DNA of 64,000 nt from NCBI RefSeq assembly GCF_026626745.1, contig NZ_JAPNJW010000001.1, positions 4,386,001 to 4,450,000 on the forward strand. Direction: 5' to 3'. This DNA is from Nannocystis sp. RBIL2. GTDB taxonomy: Bacteria > Myxococcota_A > Polyangia > Nannocystales > Nannocystaceae. Below are positions 54,252 to 64,000 of this stretch, piece by piece. The first letter of the stretch is position 1; every line of letters begins with the position of its first letter. The translations under genes and the position numbers were made by a program. The notes beneath the pieces were generated by a model that saw nothing but the letters and a program-made list of their open reading frames with translations, ran no database searches and was not told where the DNA came from.

Positions 54252-54553
54252 GCCGCGCCGCCGCGATCCTCGCCCCGCCCTCGCGCCGCGCGCCCCGCCG
54301 GCTCGAGGGCGGACGACGTCCCGCGACCGCCGCGCCGCGGGCGCGCGCGGCGGCCCTTATGATCATACCGCGCGCCGCTTCGACGATGATGGTCGTCACG
54401 CCTCATGACATTCGCAAAGATCCGCCCACCCGCCCGAATCAAGCCACAGAACGATGTTATTGAGGGTAACACCCTGTATGACGATTGCCGCCGCCGGTGA
54501 CGGCACCCACGCGCCGGTCATCTGTTCGCACGGGCGGGGCTAAATAGTTGGAC
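54252..54553. other. 302-bp gap between the two VWA-like genes
   Basis: It is GC-rich until about 54400, then turns AT-richer (GATGTTATTGAGGG), with a short near-palindrome GGGTAACACCC near 54465 and a TAAATAGTTGG stretch just before the start codon. This is a likely promoter zone; no exact boxes can be assigned. Confidence 0.4.
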
Positions 54554-55765
54554 ATGACTCGCACTACGAAGACCGTTCTTGGCGGGTGGCTGATGGTCGC
54601 TTCGGCCCTCACCGCCTGCGTCGACAAGGATACGCCAGGGGTGGACTCCGACACCGACACCACGGCGAGCGCCGTCACGGCCACGCCACCGGCGACCGGG
54701 GCCGTCGACACCGACGACGCGCCGGCCGACACCTCGTCGGACCAGCCCGACGACTCGGGGGGCGGCACCGGGGCTGCGAGCGCCGGCGGCTCGGACACCT
54801 CGACGCCGCCCGAGACGACCGGGCTCGACGGCACCACCGGCCTGGCCGCGACGGGCTGCCAGAAGGTCGACCTGCTGTTCGTCATCGACAACGACCTCAC
54901 CATGAAGTCCGAGCAGGAGGGGCTCATCGCCGCGTTCCCGGCCTTCTACGACGGCATCAAGTCGACGCTCGGCATGCAGGACACGCATGTCATGGCCGTC
55001 GGCGCCGACGACGGCAAGGGGCTGTCCAACACCAGCCAGTGCCTGGGCGGCGGCAAGTGCTTCTGCGGTCCGGCCCCGGTGTGCTGCGCCAACACGTGCG
55101 AGGGCGGCAACGCCGAGACCTGCAACGGTGTCGCCTGCGCGGGCCTGCAGATCAGCGAGTGCGCCTCGCAGTACGGCGCCGGTCGCGACTACAGCAACGC
55201 GGGCAAGTTCTGCGAGATCGCCGACGGCCGCCGCTACATGCTCGACAGCCAGCCGGACATCCACGCCACGTTCGGCTGCACCGCCGCGGTCGGCCAGTAC
55301 GAGGCGCAGACCGACAAGCGGCCGATGTTCGCCGCGACCGAGGCGGTCAGCGCCGCGATGAACGGCGCCGGCGGCTGTGACGAGGGCTTCCTGCGCAGCG
55401 ACGCCCTGCTGGTCGTGGTGTTCGTGTCCGACAAGGACGACAGCAACGAGAACGGCGGCACCGGCTCGCCCGGCGGCCCGCAGGAGTGGTACGACGCGCT
55501 GGTCGCGGCCAAGGGCGGCAGCGCCGAGTCGGTCGTGGTGCTCGGCCTGGTCGGCGACGGCAACATGACCGGTGGCGGCTGCGCCCCCAACATGAGCCCC
55601 GACATGGAGGCCCTCGCCGGCGGCCCGGCGCCGCGCCTGCAGGAGTTCGTCAGCAAGTTCTCCCACGGCGCGATCGGCAGCATCTGCGCCGCCGACTACG
55701 CGCCGTTCTTCAGCAACGGCATCGCCCTCGTCGACCAGGCCTGCAACGCCTTCACCCCCGGCTGA
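54554..55765 (+). CDS. VWA-like Cys-rich lipoprotein, altered MIDAS
   Basis: ATG 54554 is preferred over the upstream TTG at 54548. The protein has 403 residues: a signal with lipobox LTAC, an Asp/Thr/Ser linker of about 75 residues, then VDLLFVIDNDLTMKSEQEGLIAAFPAFYDGI. The usual MIDAS serine is Asp and the second Ser is Thr, so metal binding may be weaker or lost. The Cys-rich insertion (CLGGGKCFCGPAPVCCANTC) and the strands LLVVVFVSDKDDS and VVVLGLVGDGN match the previous gene. It is a tandem duplicate that has diverged at the metal site. Confidence 0.85.
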   Translation: MTRTTKTVLGGWLMVASALTACVDKDTPGVDSDTDTTASAVTATPPATGAVDTDDAPADTSSDQPDDSGGGTGAASAGGSDTSTPPETTGLDGTTGLAATGCQKVDLLFVIDNDLTMKSEQEGLIAAFPAFYDGIKSTLGMQDTHVMAVGADDGKGLSNTSQCLGGGKCFCGPAPVCCANTCEGGNAETCNGVACAGLQISECASQYGAGRDYSNAGKFCEIADGRRYMLDSQPDIHATFGCTAAVGQYEAQTDKRPMFAATEAVSAAMNGAGGCDEGFLRSDALLVVVFVSDKDDSNENGGTGSPGGPQEWYDALVAAKGGSAESVVVLGLVGDGNMTGGGCAPNMSPDMEALAGGPAPRLQEFVSKFSHGAIGSICAADYAPFFSNGIALVDQACNAFTPG

Positions 55766-55792
55766 AGCCCTCAGCCTCGATGCGGGCCGCCG

Positions 55793-56389
55793 TCACTGCC
55801 CGGCGGCCCGCGGCGCCTGCAGCGGCTCGATCGCCCGCCGCGTCACCGCGCGCAGCGTGTCGAACACCCCGTCCCCGCGGATGGCCACGGTCTCGAACTC
55901 CGGCCACCCCGCCGGGTTGAGCGCCGACCGCAGCTCCGCCAGCGGGAGCGCGGCCGGCGTGTCGCGCTTGTTGTACTGCATGACGTACGCGTCGCCGAGC
56001 TCGAGCCGGTTCTCGGCGACGTCGCGGCGCAGGTTGTCGAGGCTCTCGCAGTTGGCGTCCATGCGGTCCGCCTGCGAGTCGGCGACGAACACCACCCCGT
56101 CGGCCGAGCGCATCACCAGCTTGCGCGTGGCCGCGTAGTGGATCTGCCCCGGCACCGTGTACACGTGGACACGCAGGCGAAACCCGCCGATGGTCCCGAG
56201 CGTCAGCGGCATGAAGTCGAAGAACAGGGTCCGCTCGCTGTCAGTGTTGAGCTGCAGCAGCGCCCCGCGCCGCGACGGATCGGTCCTGAGGTGGATCCAC
56301 TTCGCGTTCTCGGTCTTGCCCGACAGACCTGGCCCGTAATACACGAGCTTCAGGTTGATCTCCTTGGCCGCGTAATTCACAAACGGCAT
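55793..56389 (-). CDS. MglA-like small GTPase (orphan)
   Basis: The 198-residue protein starts at ATG 56389 behind GGAGGGTGATC. The beginning MPFVNYAAKEINLKLVYYGPGLSGKTE matches MglA, the Ras-like motility GTPase of Myxococcus, with P-loop GPGLSGKT. Other G motifs are TVPGQ, QYNKRDTP and an ADSQADRMDAN segment. MglA controls polarity through its GAP MglB, which is not present here. The C-terminus (about 15 residues) is longer and rich in Ala, and the switch regions differ. It may be a paralog of the polarity switch. A repeat pair follows at 56449. Confidence 0.88.
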   Translation of the reverse strand: MPFVNYAAKEINLKLVYYGPGLSGKTENAKWIHLRTDPSRRGALLQLNTDSERTLFFDFMPLTLGTIGGFRLRVHVYTVPGQIHYAATRKLVMRSADGVVFVADSQADRMDANCESLDNLRRDVAENRLELGDAYVMQYNKRDTPAALPLAELRSALNPAGWPEFETVAIRGDGVFDTLRAVTRRAIEPLQAPRAAGQ

Positions 56390-56448
56390 GATCACCCTCC
56401 TCCGGGCCTTCCCCGGACGAACTTCAGTTTTCAACGCGACGACGACTA

Positions 56449-56476
56449 CATGTCTCTCGGGCCATATCGACCCGAA
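56449..56476. repeat. 14-bp repeat pair between GTPase and TetR genes
   Basis: Units at 56449 (CATGTCTCTCGGGC) and 56463 (CATATCGACCCGAA). The gap is 113 bp and shows no gene. Confidence 0.75.
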
Positions 56477-56502
56477 AGCTTCGACCGCCTAGCGGCCTTC
56501 GC

Positions 56503-57114
56503 TCAAGCGACCAGCACGGACAGGCCGACGTCCACCATCTGCCGCAGCGCCGCGCGCCCCGCTCCCGCGCGGCTCATGACGCCGAGCCCGTAGAGCGTGT
56601 TGACCAGGTGACGGGCCAGCGCCCGCGGCTCGCTGCCGGCCCGCAGCTCTCCGGCCTCGTGAGCGCGCGCCAGCGCGGCGTGCAGGGCGTCCTCGACGCG
56701 CCCGAAGTAGGCCCGCACGACCGCCTGGATCTCCGGGTCCGTGTGGCCGACCTCGATCGCAGTGTTCGCCATCAAGCACGAGCCGCGGTCGCGGTCGAGC
56801 ACGACCTCGGCCAGGAACAGCTCGAAGAACCCGCGGATCGCCACCAGCGCCGTCAGCGGCCGCTCGATCGGCCGGCTCCACCCGGTCCGCGTCAGCGTGT
56901 CGAGCATGCCCTCGACCGCGAGCGCCTCGTAGCGGGCCAGCACCTTCAAGAAGAGCGAACGCTTGTCGCCGAAGGTGTCGTAGAGGCTCTGCCGCGAGAT
57001 ATCCATGTGATCGAGCAGGTCTCGCAGCGAGGTACCCTCGTAGCCGCGGCGCCAGAACAGATCGAGCGCGCGATCGAGCGCCGCTTCGGGTTCGAACTCC
57101 TTGATGCGAGGCAT
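56503..57114 (-). CDS. TetR-family regulator
   Basis: ATG 57114 gives 203 residues. The N-terminal DNA-binding domain has the TetR HTH (ALDLFWRRGYEGTSLRDLLDHMDISRQSLYDTFGDKRSLF). The rest is the usual helical ligand-binding and dimerisation domain. A promoter and a probable operator lie 73-101 bp upstream, so it is likely autoregulated. Neighbouring targets are not obvious; rtcA upstream is on the same strand and is controlled by its own sigma-54 system. Longer frames upstream are not needed. Confidence 0.92.
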   Translation of the reverse strand: MPRIKEFEPEAALDRALDLFWRRGYEGTSLRDLLDHMDISRQSLYDTFGDKRSLFLKVLARYEALAVEGMLDTLTRTGWSRPIERPLTALVAIRGFFELFLAEVVLDRDRGSCLMANTAIEVGHTDPEIQAVVRAYFGRVEDALHAALARAHEAGELRAGSEPRALARHLVNTLYGLGVMSRAGAGRAALRQMVDVGLSVLVA

Positions 57115-57186
57115 CTCGTGTAAGTGCTGGTAGTAGGCCCGCGGGCGGGGCCGTTCTTGAGCGTAGAAATTCTGGACCACCCAGTC

Positions 57187-57215
57187 AAGATAGTGGTACC
57201 AGACCAGTCGGTCAA
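57187..57215 (-). promoter_or_regulatory. Sigma-70-type promoter with overlapping TetR-type operator
   Basis: On the minus strand, TTGACC (57210-57215) and TATCTT (57187-57192) are 17 bases apart. AGACCAGTCGGTC (57201-57213, plus strand) overlaps the -35 box and spacer and is a near-palindrome. From memory of the LmrA/YxaF family its core AGACCAGTC is the known operator; the TetR gene starts 73 bp downstream. Promoter spacing and overlap are direct sequence facts; binding is inference. Confidence 0.6.
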
Positions 57216-57293
57216 GAAAAATTGCGGCGCAGCAGGCCCTGCGCCCGCGCTCACGAGGTGGCCGAAGGCCGATCTCGTGGGGCTCGGCGGAGC

Positions 57294-57363
57294 CATGTCC
57301 GCATGGACATGGCCTCTTCGACATGCTCTTTACGCCCTGGCCGATCGGACAGATGGTGCGTCA
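57294..57363. repeat. 14-bp repeat array, five units
   Basis: Units at 57294, 57308, 57322, 57336 and 57350, all in phase, lie in the 307-bp gap between the TetR gene and rtcA. CATGTCC-GCAT-GGACATG is a perfect pair. No gene is seen in the gap. Confidence 0.88.
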
Positions 57364-57421
57364 CTGCCGCGTGCATCTCTTCGCGCTCGACGCTGCCGAG
57401 CACGAAGCGGCGCGCCACGCC

Positions 57422-58459
57422 TCAGCGGGCGCCGACCGTCACGCGGCGGGTGTCGCCGGGCGCGTCGATCACCTCGAACTTGACCGGCAGGAAGCGCCCG
57501 ACGACCTCCATGTTCGTCAGCGTGTGCTGCGTCAACGCGTGCGAGCGGAAGCTGCCGCCGCCGGCGAGGGCCAGCGGGATGAGCAGTTGGTCGGCGAGGT
57601 GCGGGCCGACGGGCGCGTCGGAGCCGAGGTGTTCGCCGAGCTCCTTGACCACGCGCGCGGCGACCTGCTCGGCGGAGATCCGCTTCTCGCCGAACGCGGA
57701 GAACAGCTCGCTGCCGTGTTCGAACTCGACGGACAGCAGCAGCGCGTTGCCGGGCCCGGCGCTCTCGACCTCGATCGCGCGCAGCTCGGAGCGCTCCCAT
57801 CCGAGCAGGTTCTGCACCGCCCGCAGCTCGCGGTCGGCGATCGACTTCGGCAGGTTGGCGTAGATCGCCCGCGCCTGGCGGCGCACGACCTGGCCGCGCT
57901 CGTGCCACTGCAGCGGCTGCAGCGGCTCGCCGCCGGTGACCTTGGCGGTGAAGCGGCCGCCGCCGGCCGGATAGAAGCCGACGCGCTCGAGGTTCGCCTG
58001 CACCTGCGCGCCCATGCGGCGCAGCAGCGGCAGGAACACCTCGGCGATGAACTCGAACGGCGGCGCCATCGGGTTGTGCGTCCCGCCCTCGAAGCTCAGC
58101 GTCGACGTGCCCGGCGCGTGCAGCAGCGGCCAGATCACCGTCTGCAGCACCAGCGTCACGCTGCCGGCGCTGCCGACCGAGAACGCGTACTCGCCGTGCT
58201 TGACCGGACCTGGCTGAAAGACCAGCTCTTGCGAGCCGAGCGCGTCGCCCTGGACCTTGGCCGCGCCGACGCTGGTGGCCGCGCGCACGGCCGTGAGGTG
58301 CTGGCGGAGCAGCCCCGGCTTGTGCCGGCGCGCCCGCAGCTTGATCAGGTGGAAGGGCCGCCCCGTGATGAGCGACAGGGCCAGCGAGGTGCGGAGGATC
58401 TGGCCGCCGCCCTCGCCCTCCGAGCCGTCGATCACGATCGCGTCCTTCGGCGCCTGCAT
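57422..58459 (-). CDS. rtcA: RNA 3'-terminal phosphate cyclase
   Basis: The 345-residue protein starts at ATG 58459, one base after the rtcB stop. It has DGSEGEGGGQILRTSLALS, RARRHKPGLLRQH, EGGTHNPMAPP and VGPHLADQLLIPLALAGGGSF ending in SHALTQHTLTNMEV, where the active His of the family lies. RtcA adenylates the 3' phosphate of RNA and closes a 2',3'-cyclic phosphate, the substrate for RtcB. The rtcBA order and control by a divergent rtcR are the standard arrangement. A repeat pair lies inside the frame at 58209. Confidence 0.96.
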   Translation of the reverse strand: MQAPKDAIVIDGSEGEGGGQILRTSLALSLITGRPFHLIKLRARRHKPGLLRQHLTAVRAATSVGAAKVQGDALGSQELVFQPGPVKHGEYAFSVGSAGSVTLVLQTVIWPLLHAPGTSTLSFEGGTHNPMAPPFEFIAEVFLPLLRRMGAQVQANLERVGFYPAGGGRFTAKVTGGEPLQPLQWHERGQVVRRQARAIYANLPKSIADRELRAVQNLLGWERSELRAIEVESAGPGNALLLSVEFEHGSELFSAFGEKRISAEQVAARVVKELGEHLGSDAPVGPHLADQLLIPLALAGGGSFRSHALTQHTLTNMEVVGRFLPVKFEVIDAPGDTRRVTVGAR

Positions 58460-58460
58460 C

Positions 58461-59696
<1,236 letters not shown>

Positions 59697-59721
59697 CGGC
59701 GTTCTCCTGAAGCCCGGTATC

Positions 59722-59735
59722 GCAGAGAACGTGCC
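59722..59735 (-). promoter_or_regulatory. Sigma-54 (-24/-12) promoter of rtcBA
   Basis: On the minus strand GGCACG TTCT CTGC provides GG and GC separated by 10 bases, the -24/-12 pattern recognised by RpoN. Transcription would start near 59710, leaving a leader of about 13 bases with AGGAG before the rtcB start. RtcR is a sigma-54 activator, so the pairing is expected. Confidence 0.82.
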
Positions 59736-59822
59736 TGGCGGCCGTGACTCAGGGATTAACGAGATATTTTCAAGATCTTACCGAAGCCCCCCGAGGGTTG
59801 GCCAGCACAATTTTCTATCCGA

Positions 59823-59842
59823 ATCTATAACTTTTGATAGAT
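59823..59842. promoter_or_regulatory. AT-rich palindrome, candidate RtcR binding site
   Basis: ATCTAT, eight bases, ATAGAT is a perfect inverted repeat in an unusually AT-rich stretch (about 59757-59845) between rtcB and rtcR. It lies about 90-110 bp upstream of the sigma-54 promoter, the usual distance for an activator site, and 10 bp before the rtcR start, where it could also give autorepression. Confidence 0.5.
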
Positions 59843-59852
59843 TGGGCGCCTT

Positions 59853-61454
<1,602 letters not shown>

Positions 61455-61524
61455 CTAGCCTTCGCGCCCGCCGAGGGTCGCTCCACGTCGTCGTGCTTCG
61501 CCACAGCGAGCGCCACTTCTTTCG

Positions 61525-61552
61525 ACTGCCCCTCGGGACATGTCAATCACGC
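61525..61552. repeat. 14-bp repeat pair downstream of rtcR
   Basis: Units at 61525 (ACTGCCCCTCGGGA) and 61539 (CATGTCAATCACGC), 70 bp past the rtcR stop and adjacent to a longer tandem repeat. Confidence 0.75.
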
Positions 61553-61770
61553 GGCCGCTCGCAGCCACCTTGCCTTTGGAACAGGTCAACCTCGGCCCCC
61601 GAAGCCGAGCTTCGGACACGTCAGCCCTCGCGCGGCCGCTCGCGGTCACCCTGCCTTTGGAGCAGAGTCTGCTCCGAGGCCGACCTTCGGACACGTCAGC
61701 CCTCGCGCAACCGCTCGCAGCCACCTTGCCTTTGGAGCAGGTCATCGCCGTCCCCGAGGCCGATTCCCGC
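61550..61770. repeat. Imperfect tandem repeat, three copies of 75-81 bp
   Basis: Copies start near 61550, 61631 and 61706. Shared blocks are a GCGGCCGCTCGC-like start, a CCTTGCCTTTGGA core with a following CAGG, and a CTTCGGACACGTCAGCCCTCG end present in the first two. Each copy contains one pair of the 14-bp family at its centre. An open frame crosses it (Thr/Leu/Pro-rich), but the repeats explain it better than coding. The remainder up to 61886 shows no gene. Confidence 0.8.
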
Positions 61771-61886
61771 CGACCGCGACGCTGTCGGCTCCCCCAGACC
61801 ATCCTCCCCGCGCAAACTCGCCCCCGTCCCGCCGGTGTAAGCCCCGCCGTCCGGCCGCGTTCTGGTCGCGCAACCGGACGAACGCC

Positions 61887-62759
61887 ATGCCCCGCTCCAC
61901 CGTCGTCGCCTCGCTCCTCCTCGCCTCCGTCGCCGCCCTCGCCGCTTGCACCAAACACCCCGGCGTGGCTCACCTGAACGCCCCCGAGTCGGCCGGCTAC
62001 ACGCCCGCTAGCGATCCCCAGTTCCGGCTCTCCGACACTGCCGACGAGGCCGCGCCGATGGCCCCGGGCGGCGGCGAAGCGAGCGTGAGCGGCAAGCTCG
62101 CCGAGCGCGAGCGCTCGCGCGGCCTCGGCACTGCTTACGGCGAGCAGCGCTCGAGCTCGGTGCGTGGCACCCGGTTCGAGCGCGCCGACGCCTACAACCC
62201 CGATCTGGTGCTCAGCCTGCGCTACAACGACGCCGCGGGGGTGCAGCAGATCGCCCAGCACAAGACAGGCTCGCCCCACCTGTTCCCGGCGATCCAGCAG
62301 AGCGACGCAGTGAGCGTCACGCTGCGCGACGAGTACGGCGCGCCGCTGTCGGCCGCGCAGGTCGGCGGTGATGTCTACGCGGTCGGAGAGATCGGCACGC
62401 GCTACACCATCGGCGTCGAGAATCACACCGCCCAGCGCGTCGAGGTCGTCGCCTCGGTCGACGGCCTCGACGTCCTCGACGGCGGCGAGGCCGACTTCCA
62501 CAAGCGCGGCTACGTCGTCGCTCCGTACACCAGCTTCGCCATCGAGGGCTGGCGGACCTCCGACGACACCGTCGCCGCCTTCCGCTTCAGCGACACCGAC
62601 AGCGGCTACGCCGCGCAGATGGGCAAGCCGCGCAACATCGGCGTCATCGGCGTCGCCTTCTTCCGCGAGGCCGGCCACGACGACCTGCTCCGCCGCGACA
62701 CCGCCGACCCGTTCCCCAACCGCTACGCGCCGCCGCCGCCGGCTCACCGCGGCTACTGA
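61887..62759 (+). CDS. Conserved-type lipoprotein, unknown function
   Basis: ATG 61887 gives 290 residues with a signal and lipobox LAAC, then an Ala/Glu/Arg-rich region. The C-terminal part has the blocks GTRYTIGVENHTAQRVEV, VDGLDVLDGG, KRGYVVAPYTSFAIEGWR and GKPRNIGVIGVAFFREAG. Their regular strands and GWR/GVAFF ends look like a conserved domain of unknown function. It could be an envelope or phage-tail-like lipoprotein, but I have no proof. The region just after it (62800-62820) is AT-rich with TTTAAA, perhaps the promoter of the next gene. Confidence 0.8.
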   Translation: MPRSTVVASLLLASVAALAACTKHPGVAHLNAPESAGYTPASDPQFRLSDTADEAAPMAPGGGEASVSGKLAERERSRGLGTAYGEQRSSSVRGTRFERADAYNPDLVLSLRYNDAAGVQQIAQHKTGSPHLFPAIQQSDAVSVTLRDEYGAPLSAAQVGGDVYAVGEIGTRYTIGVENHTAQRVEVVASVDGLDVLDGGEADFHKRGYVVAPYTSFAIEGWRTSDDTVAAFRFSDTDSGYAAQMGKPRNIGVIGVAFFREAGHDDLLRRDTADPFPNRYAPPPPAHRGY

Positions 62760-62881
62760 CGTGCGACCTCGACGCGCGACCGCGAGGCGCGCGTCCCCTT
62801 TTTAAAGTTTAAAAAAAGATTCTCGTCGCGTGTAACAGCGACGCCGGGCCGGGGACTTCAGCAGCGAAGGACGCACGCTTC

Positions 62882-63448
62882 ATGCTGATCCGCTCCCTGC
62901 CCCTCGTACTGCTCACTGCCCTCTCGCTCGGCTCCGCCGGCTGTGACATCGATCTGAACGGCTCTGTGTTCGATCGCGACGGCGACGGCATCAACGATCC
63001 CGAAGACAAGGACGACGACAACGACGGCGTCGACGACGACCAGGACGACGACGACGACGACGACGGCATCGACGACCAGGATGACGACGACGACAAGGAC
63101 GACGTCGACGACGACGGCATCGACGACAACGAGGATGACGACGACGACAACGACGGCACCCCGGACGACCAGGACGACGACGCCGACGACGACGCCGACG
63201 ACGGCGACGCCGACGACGCCGAAGACGCCGACGACACCGACGCCGACGACGACGCCGACGACGGCGACGATGACGGCACTCCCGAGGACGAGGACGAGGG
63301 CGAGGACGAGCCCCCGCACCCCGAGGACGAGCCCCCGCACCCCGAGGACGAGGACGAGGACGAGCCCCCGCACCCCGAAGAAGGGAACGAGGACGAGGCA
63401 CCGCACCCCGAGGACGAGGGCGACAGCGAGGCCGAGGACGCCCTCTGA
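62882..63448 (+). CDS. Extremely acidic Asp-rich lipoprotein
   Basis: ATG 62882 yields 188 residues: a signal with lipobox GSAGC, then about 110 residues in which Asp dominates, arranged as DxDxDGI/V repeats that resemble TSP3/calcium-binding loops. A short tail has three to four copies of PPHPEDE-like blocks. The DNA is itself a run of GAC/GAT repeats. It is likely a calcium-binding or charge-rich surface protein. The length is probably variable between strains because of slippage. It is convergent with the EF-Tu gene and shares its terminator. Confidence 0.82.
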   Translation: MLIRSLPLVLLTALSLGSAGCDIDLNGSVFDRDGDGINDPEDKDDDNDGVDDDQDDDDDDDGIDDQDDDDDKDDVDDDGIDDNEDDDDDNDGTPDDQDDDADDDADDGDADDAEDADDTDADDDADDGDDDGTPEDEDEGEDEPPHPEDEPPHPEDEDEDEPPHPEEGNEDEAPHPEDEGDSEAEDAL

Positions 63449-63467
63449 TCCCGCGAACGCCTCCTCG

Positions 63468-63520
63468 TAAAAAAAGAGCGCCGGCCGGTTCCACGAACCG
63501 GCCGACGCTCTTTTCTTTTC
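63468..63520. terminator. Bidirectional terminator between Asp-rich lipoprotein and EF-Tu genes
   Basis: AAGAGCG(C)CGGCCGGTTC, loop CAC, GAACCGGCCG(A)CGCTCTT gives a long stem with A-tract on the left and T-tract on the right. Both converging genes can use it. Confidence 0.92.
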
Positions 63521-63529
63521 AGGATCGGC

Positions 63530-64000
63530 TCACTCGGCAGCCAGGACCACGCCTGCGCCCACCGTCTTGCCGCCCTCGCGGATGGCGAACTTCATGCCCG
63601 GCTCGAACGCTACCGGCTTGCCGAGCTTGAAGCGCACCGTCGCGCGGTCGCCCGGGGTCACCGAGCCGAGCGCCCCGACGTCGAGGATCGCCGTCGAGTC
63701 GCACGCGCCGAAGAAGAACTGCGGCGCGTAGCCGGTGCCGAAGCCCGTGTGGCGGCCGCCCTCCTTTTCGGTGAGCGTGAAGATCTCCGCCGTCCCGGCC
63801 GAGTGGGGCCGCATCGAGTCGGGCGCGATCACCACTTGCCCGCGCTCGACCTGGTCGCGGTCCACCCCGCGCAGCAGCATCCCGACGTTCAGCCCCGCGC
63901 GGGCCTCCGGGATGTTCTTGTGGAACATCTGGATCCCCGTCACCACCGCCTCGAGCGGGCGCCCGTCGACGCGGCCGACCACCTGGATCGTCGCCCCGGT
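63530..64000 (-). CDS. tuf: Elongation factor Tu, C-terminal part (5' end outside window)
   Basis: The frame is open from the right edge and ends with TGA at 63530-63532, leaving 156 residues covering most of domain 2 and domain 3. Typical blocks are AGLNVGMLLRGVDRDQVERGQVV, KEGGRHTGF, YAPQFFF and FAIREGGKTVGAGVV. EF-Tu brings aminoacyl-tRNA to the ribosome. The copy is divergent: GYAPQFFFGACDSTAI replaces the usual GYRPQFYFRTTDVTG, and the loop after is shortened. This may be a second, specialised EF-Tu rather than the main one. G-domain residues cannot be examined. Confidence 0.9.
   Translation of the reverse strand, partial: TGATIQVVGRVDGRPLEAVVTGIQMFHKNIPEARAGLNVGMLLRGVDRDQVERGQVVIAPDSMRPHSAGTAEIFTLTEKEGGRHTGFGTGYAPQFFFGACDSTAILDVGALGSVTPGDRATVRFKLGKPVAFEPGMKFAIREGGKTVGAGVVLAAE

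Overview
The window is high-GC DNA with very strong third-position GC bias. It is best explained as the chromosome of a myxobacterium of the Nannocystis/Plesiocystis type. The evidence is the density of lipoproteins with long Thr/Ser/Asp-Gly-rich linkers after the lipobox, the MopE-like, IgGFc-binding-like, lamin-tail and Cys-rich modules, a C-terminus resembling the MYXO-CTERM sorting signal (18661-19518), an MglA-type GTPase without its usual neighbours, and a caspase-like protein. This is inference from gene content; there is no rRNA to confirm it.

Layout. 1-8240: end of a cupin gene, an OmpA/TSP3 outer-membrane protein, a Cys-rich lipoprotein, a lipoprotein of unknown fold, and two tandem IgGFc-binding-like lipoproteins. 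8241-12463: a lamin-tail-domain lipoprotein, then a low-GC island carrying two lipoprotein genes, one with a zinc-protease HExxH motif. The island is bracketed by a 24-bp direct repeat derived from the end of the lamin-tail gene. 12483-18635: amidase, ChaC, a C-type-lectin/MopE-like lipoprotein, and a tight cluster of a 41-codon membrane ORF, a sugar transferase, a LytS-type kinase and a LytTR regulator. 18661-30574: a MYXO-CTERM-like protein, pirin, a LysR regulator, a caspase-like protein with an altered His motif, a frameshifted gene, several lipoproteins, RidA, a ferritin-like protein and 3-hydroxyacyl-CoA dehydrogenase. 30744-39321: housekeeping functions (tRNA-Leu with terminator, pyruvate kinase, rRNA methyltransferase, CorA, glgC-glgA). 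39367-56389: STAS-like proteins, CstA, PAS-STAS, aldo/keto reductase, a third IgGFc-like lipoprotein with a late frameshift, a large carboxypeptidase-regulatory/PDZ protein, an ABC exporter, two VWA-like lipoproteins and the MglA-like GTPase. 56503-64000: an apparently autoregulated TetR gene, a complete RNA-repair locus (rtcBA with a sigma-54 promoter, divergent from rtcR), a tandem repeat block, two lipoproteins (one almost pure Asp), and the 3' end of an EF-Tu gene.

The most striking non-genic signal is a dispersed repeat with a strict 14-bp period. The unit is roughly C(A/C)TG(T/C)CC-N4-GGA, so adjacent units create GGACATGTCC palindromes and CATGTCC-N4-GGACATG hairpins. It occurs at more than 40 places. 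Arrays of three to six units lie between genes and often include a start or stop codon; pairs of units lie inside coding sequence. The spacers vary while the phase and flanks are kept. I do not recognise it as a described repeat family, and it is the best candidate here for an undescribed system.
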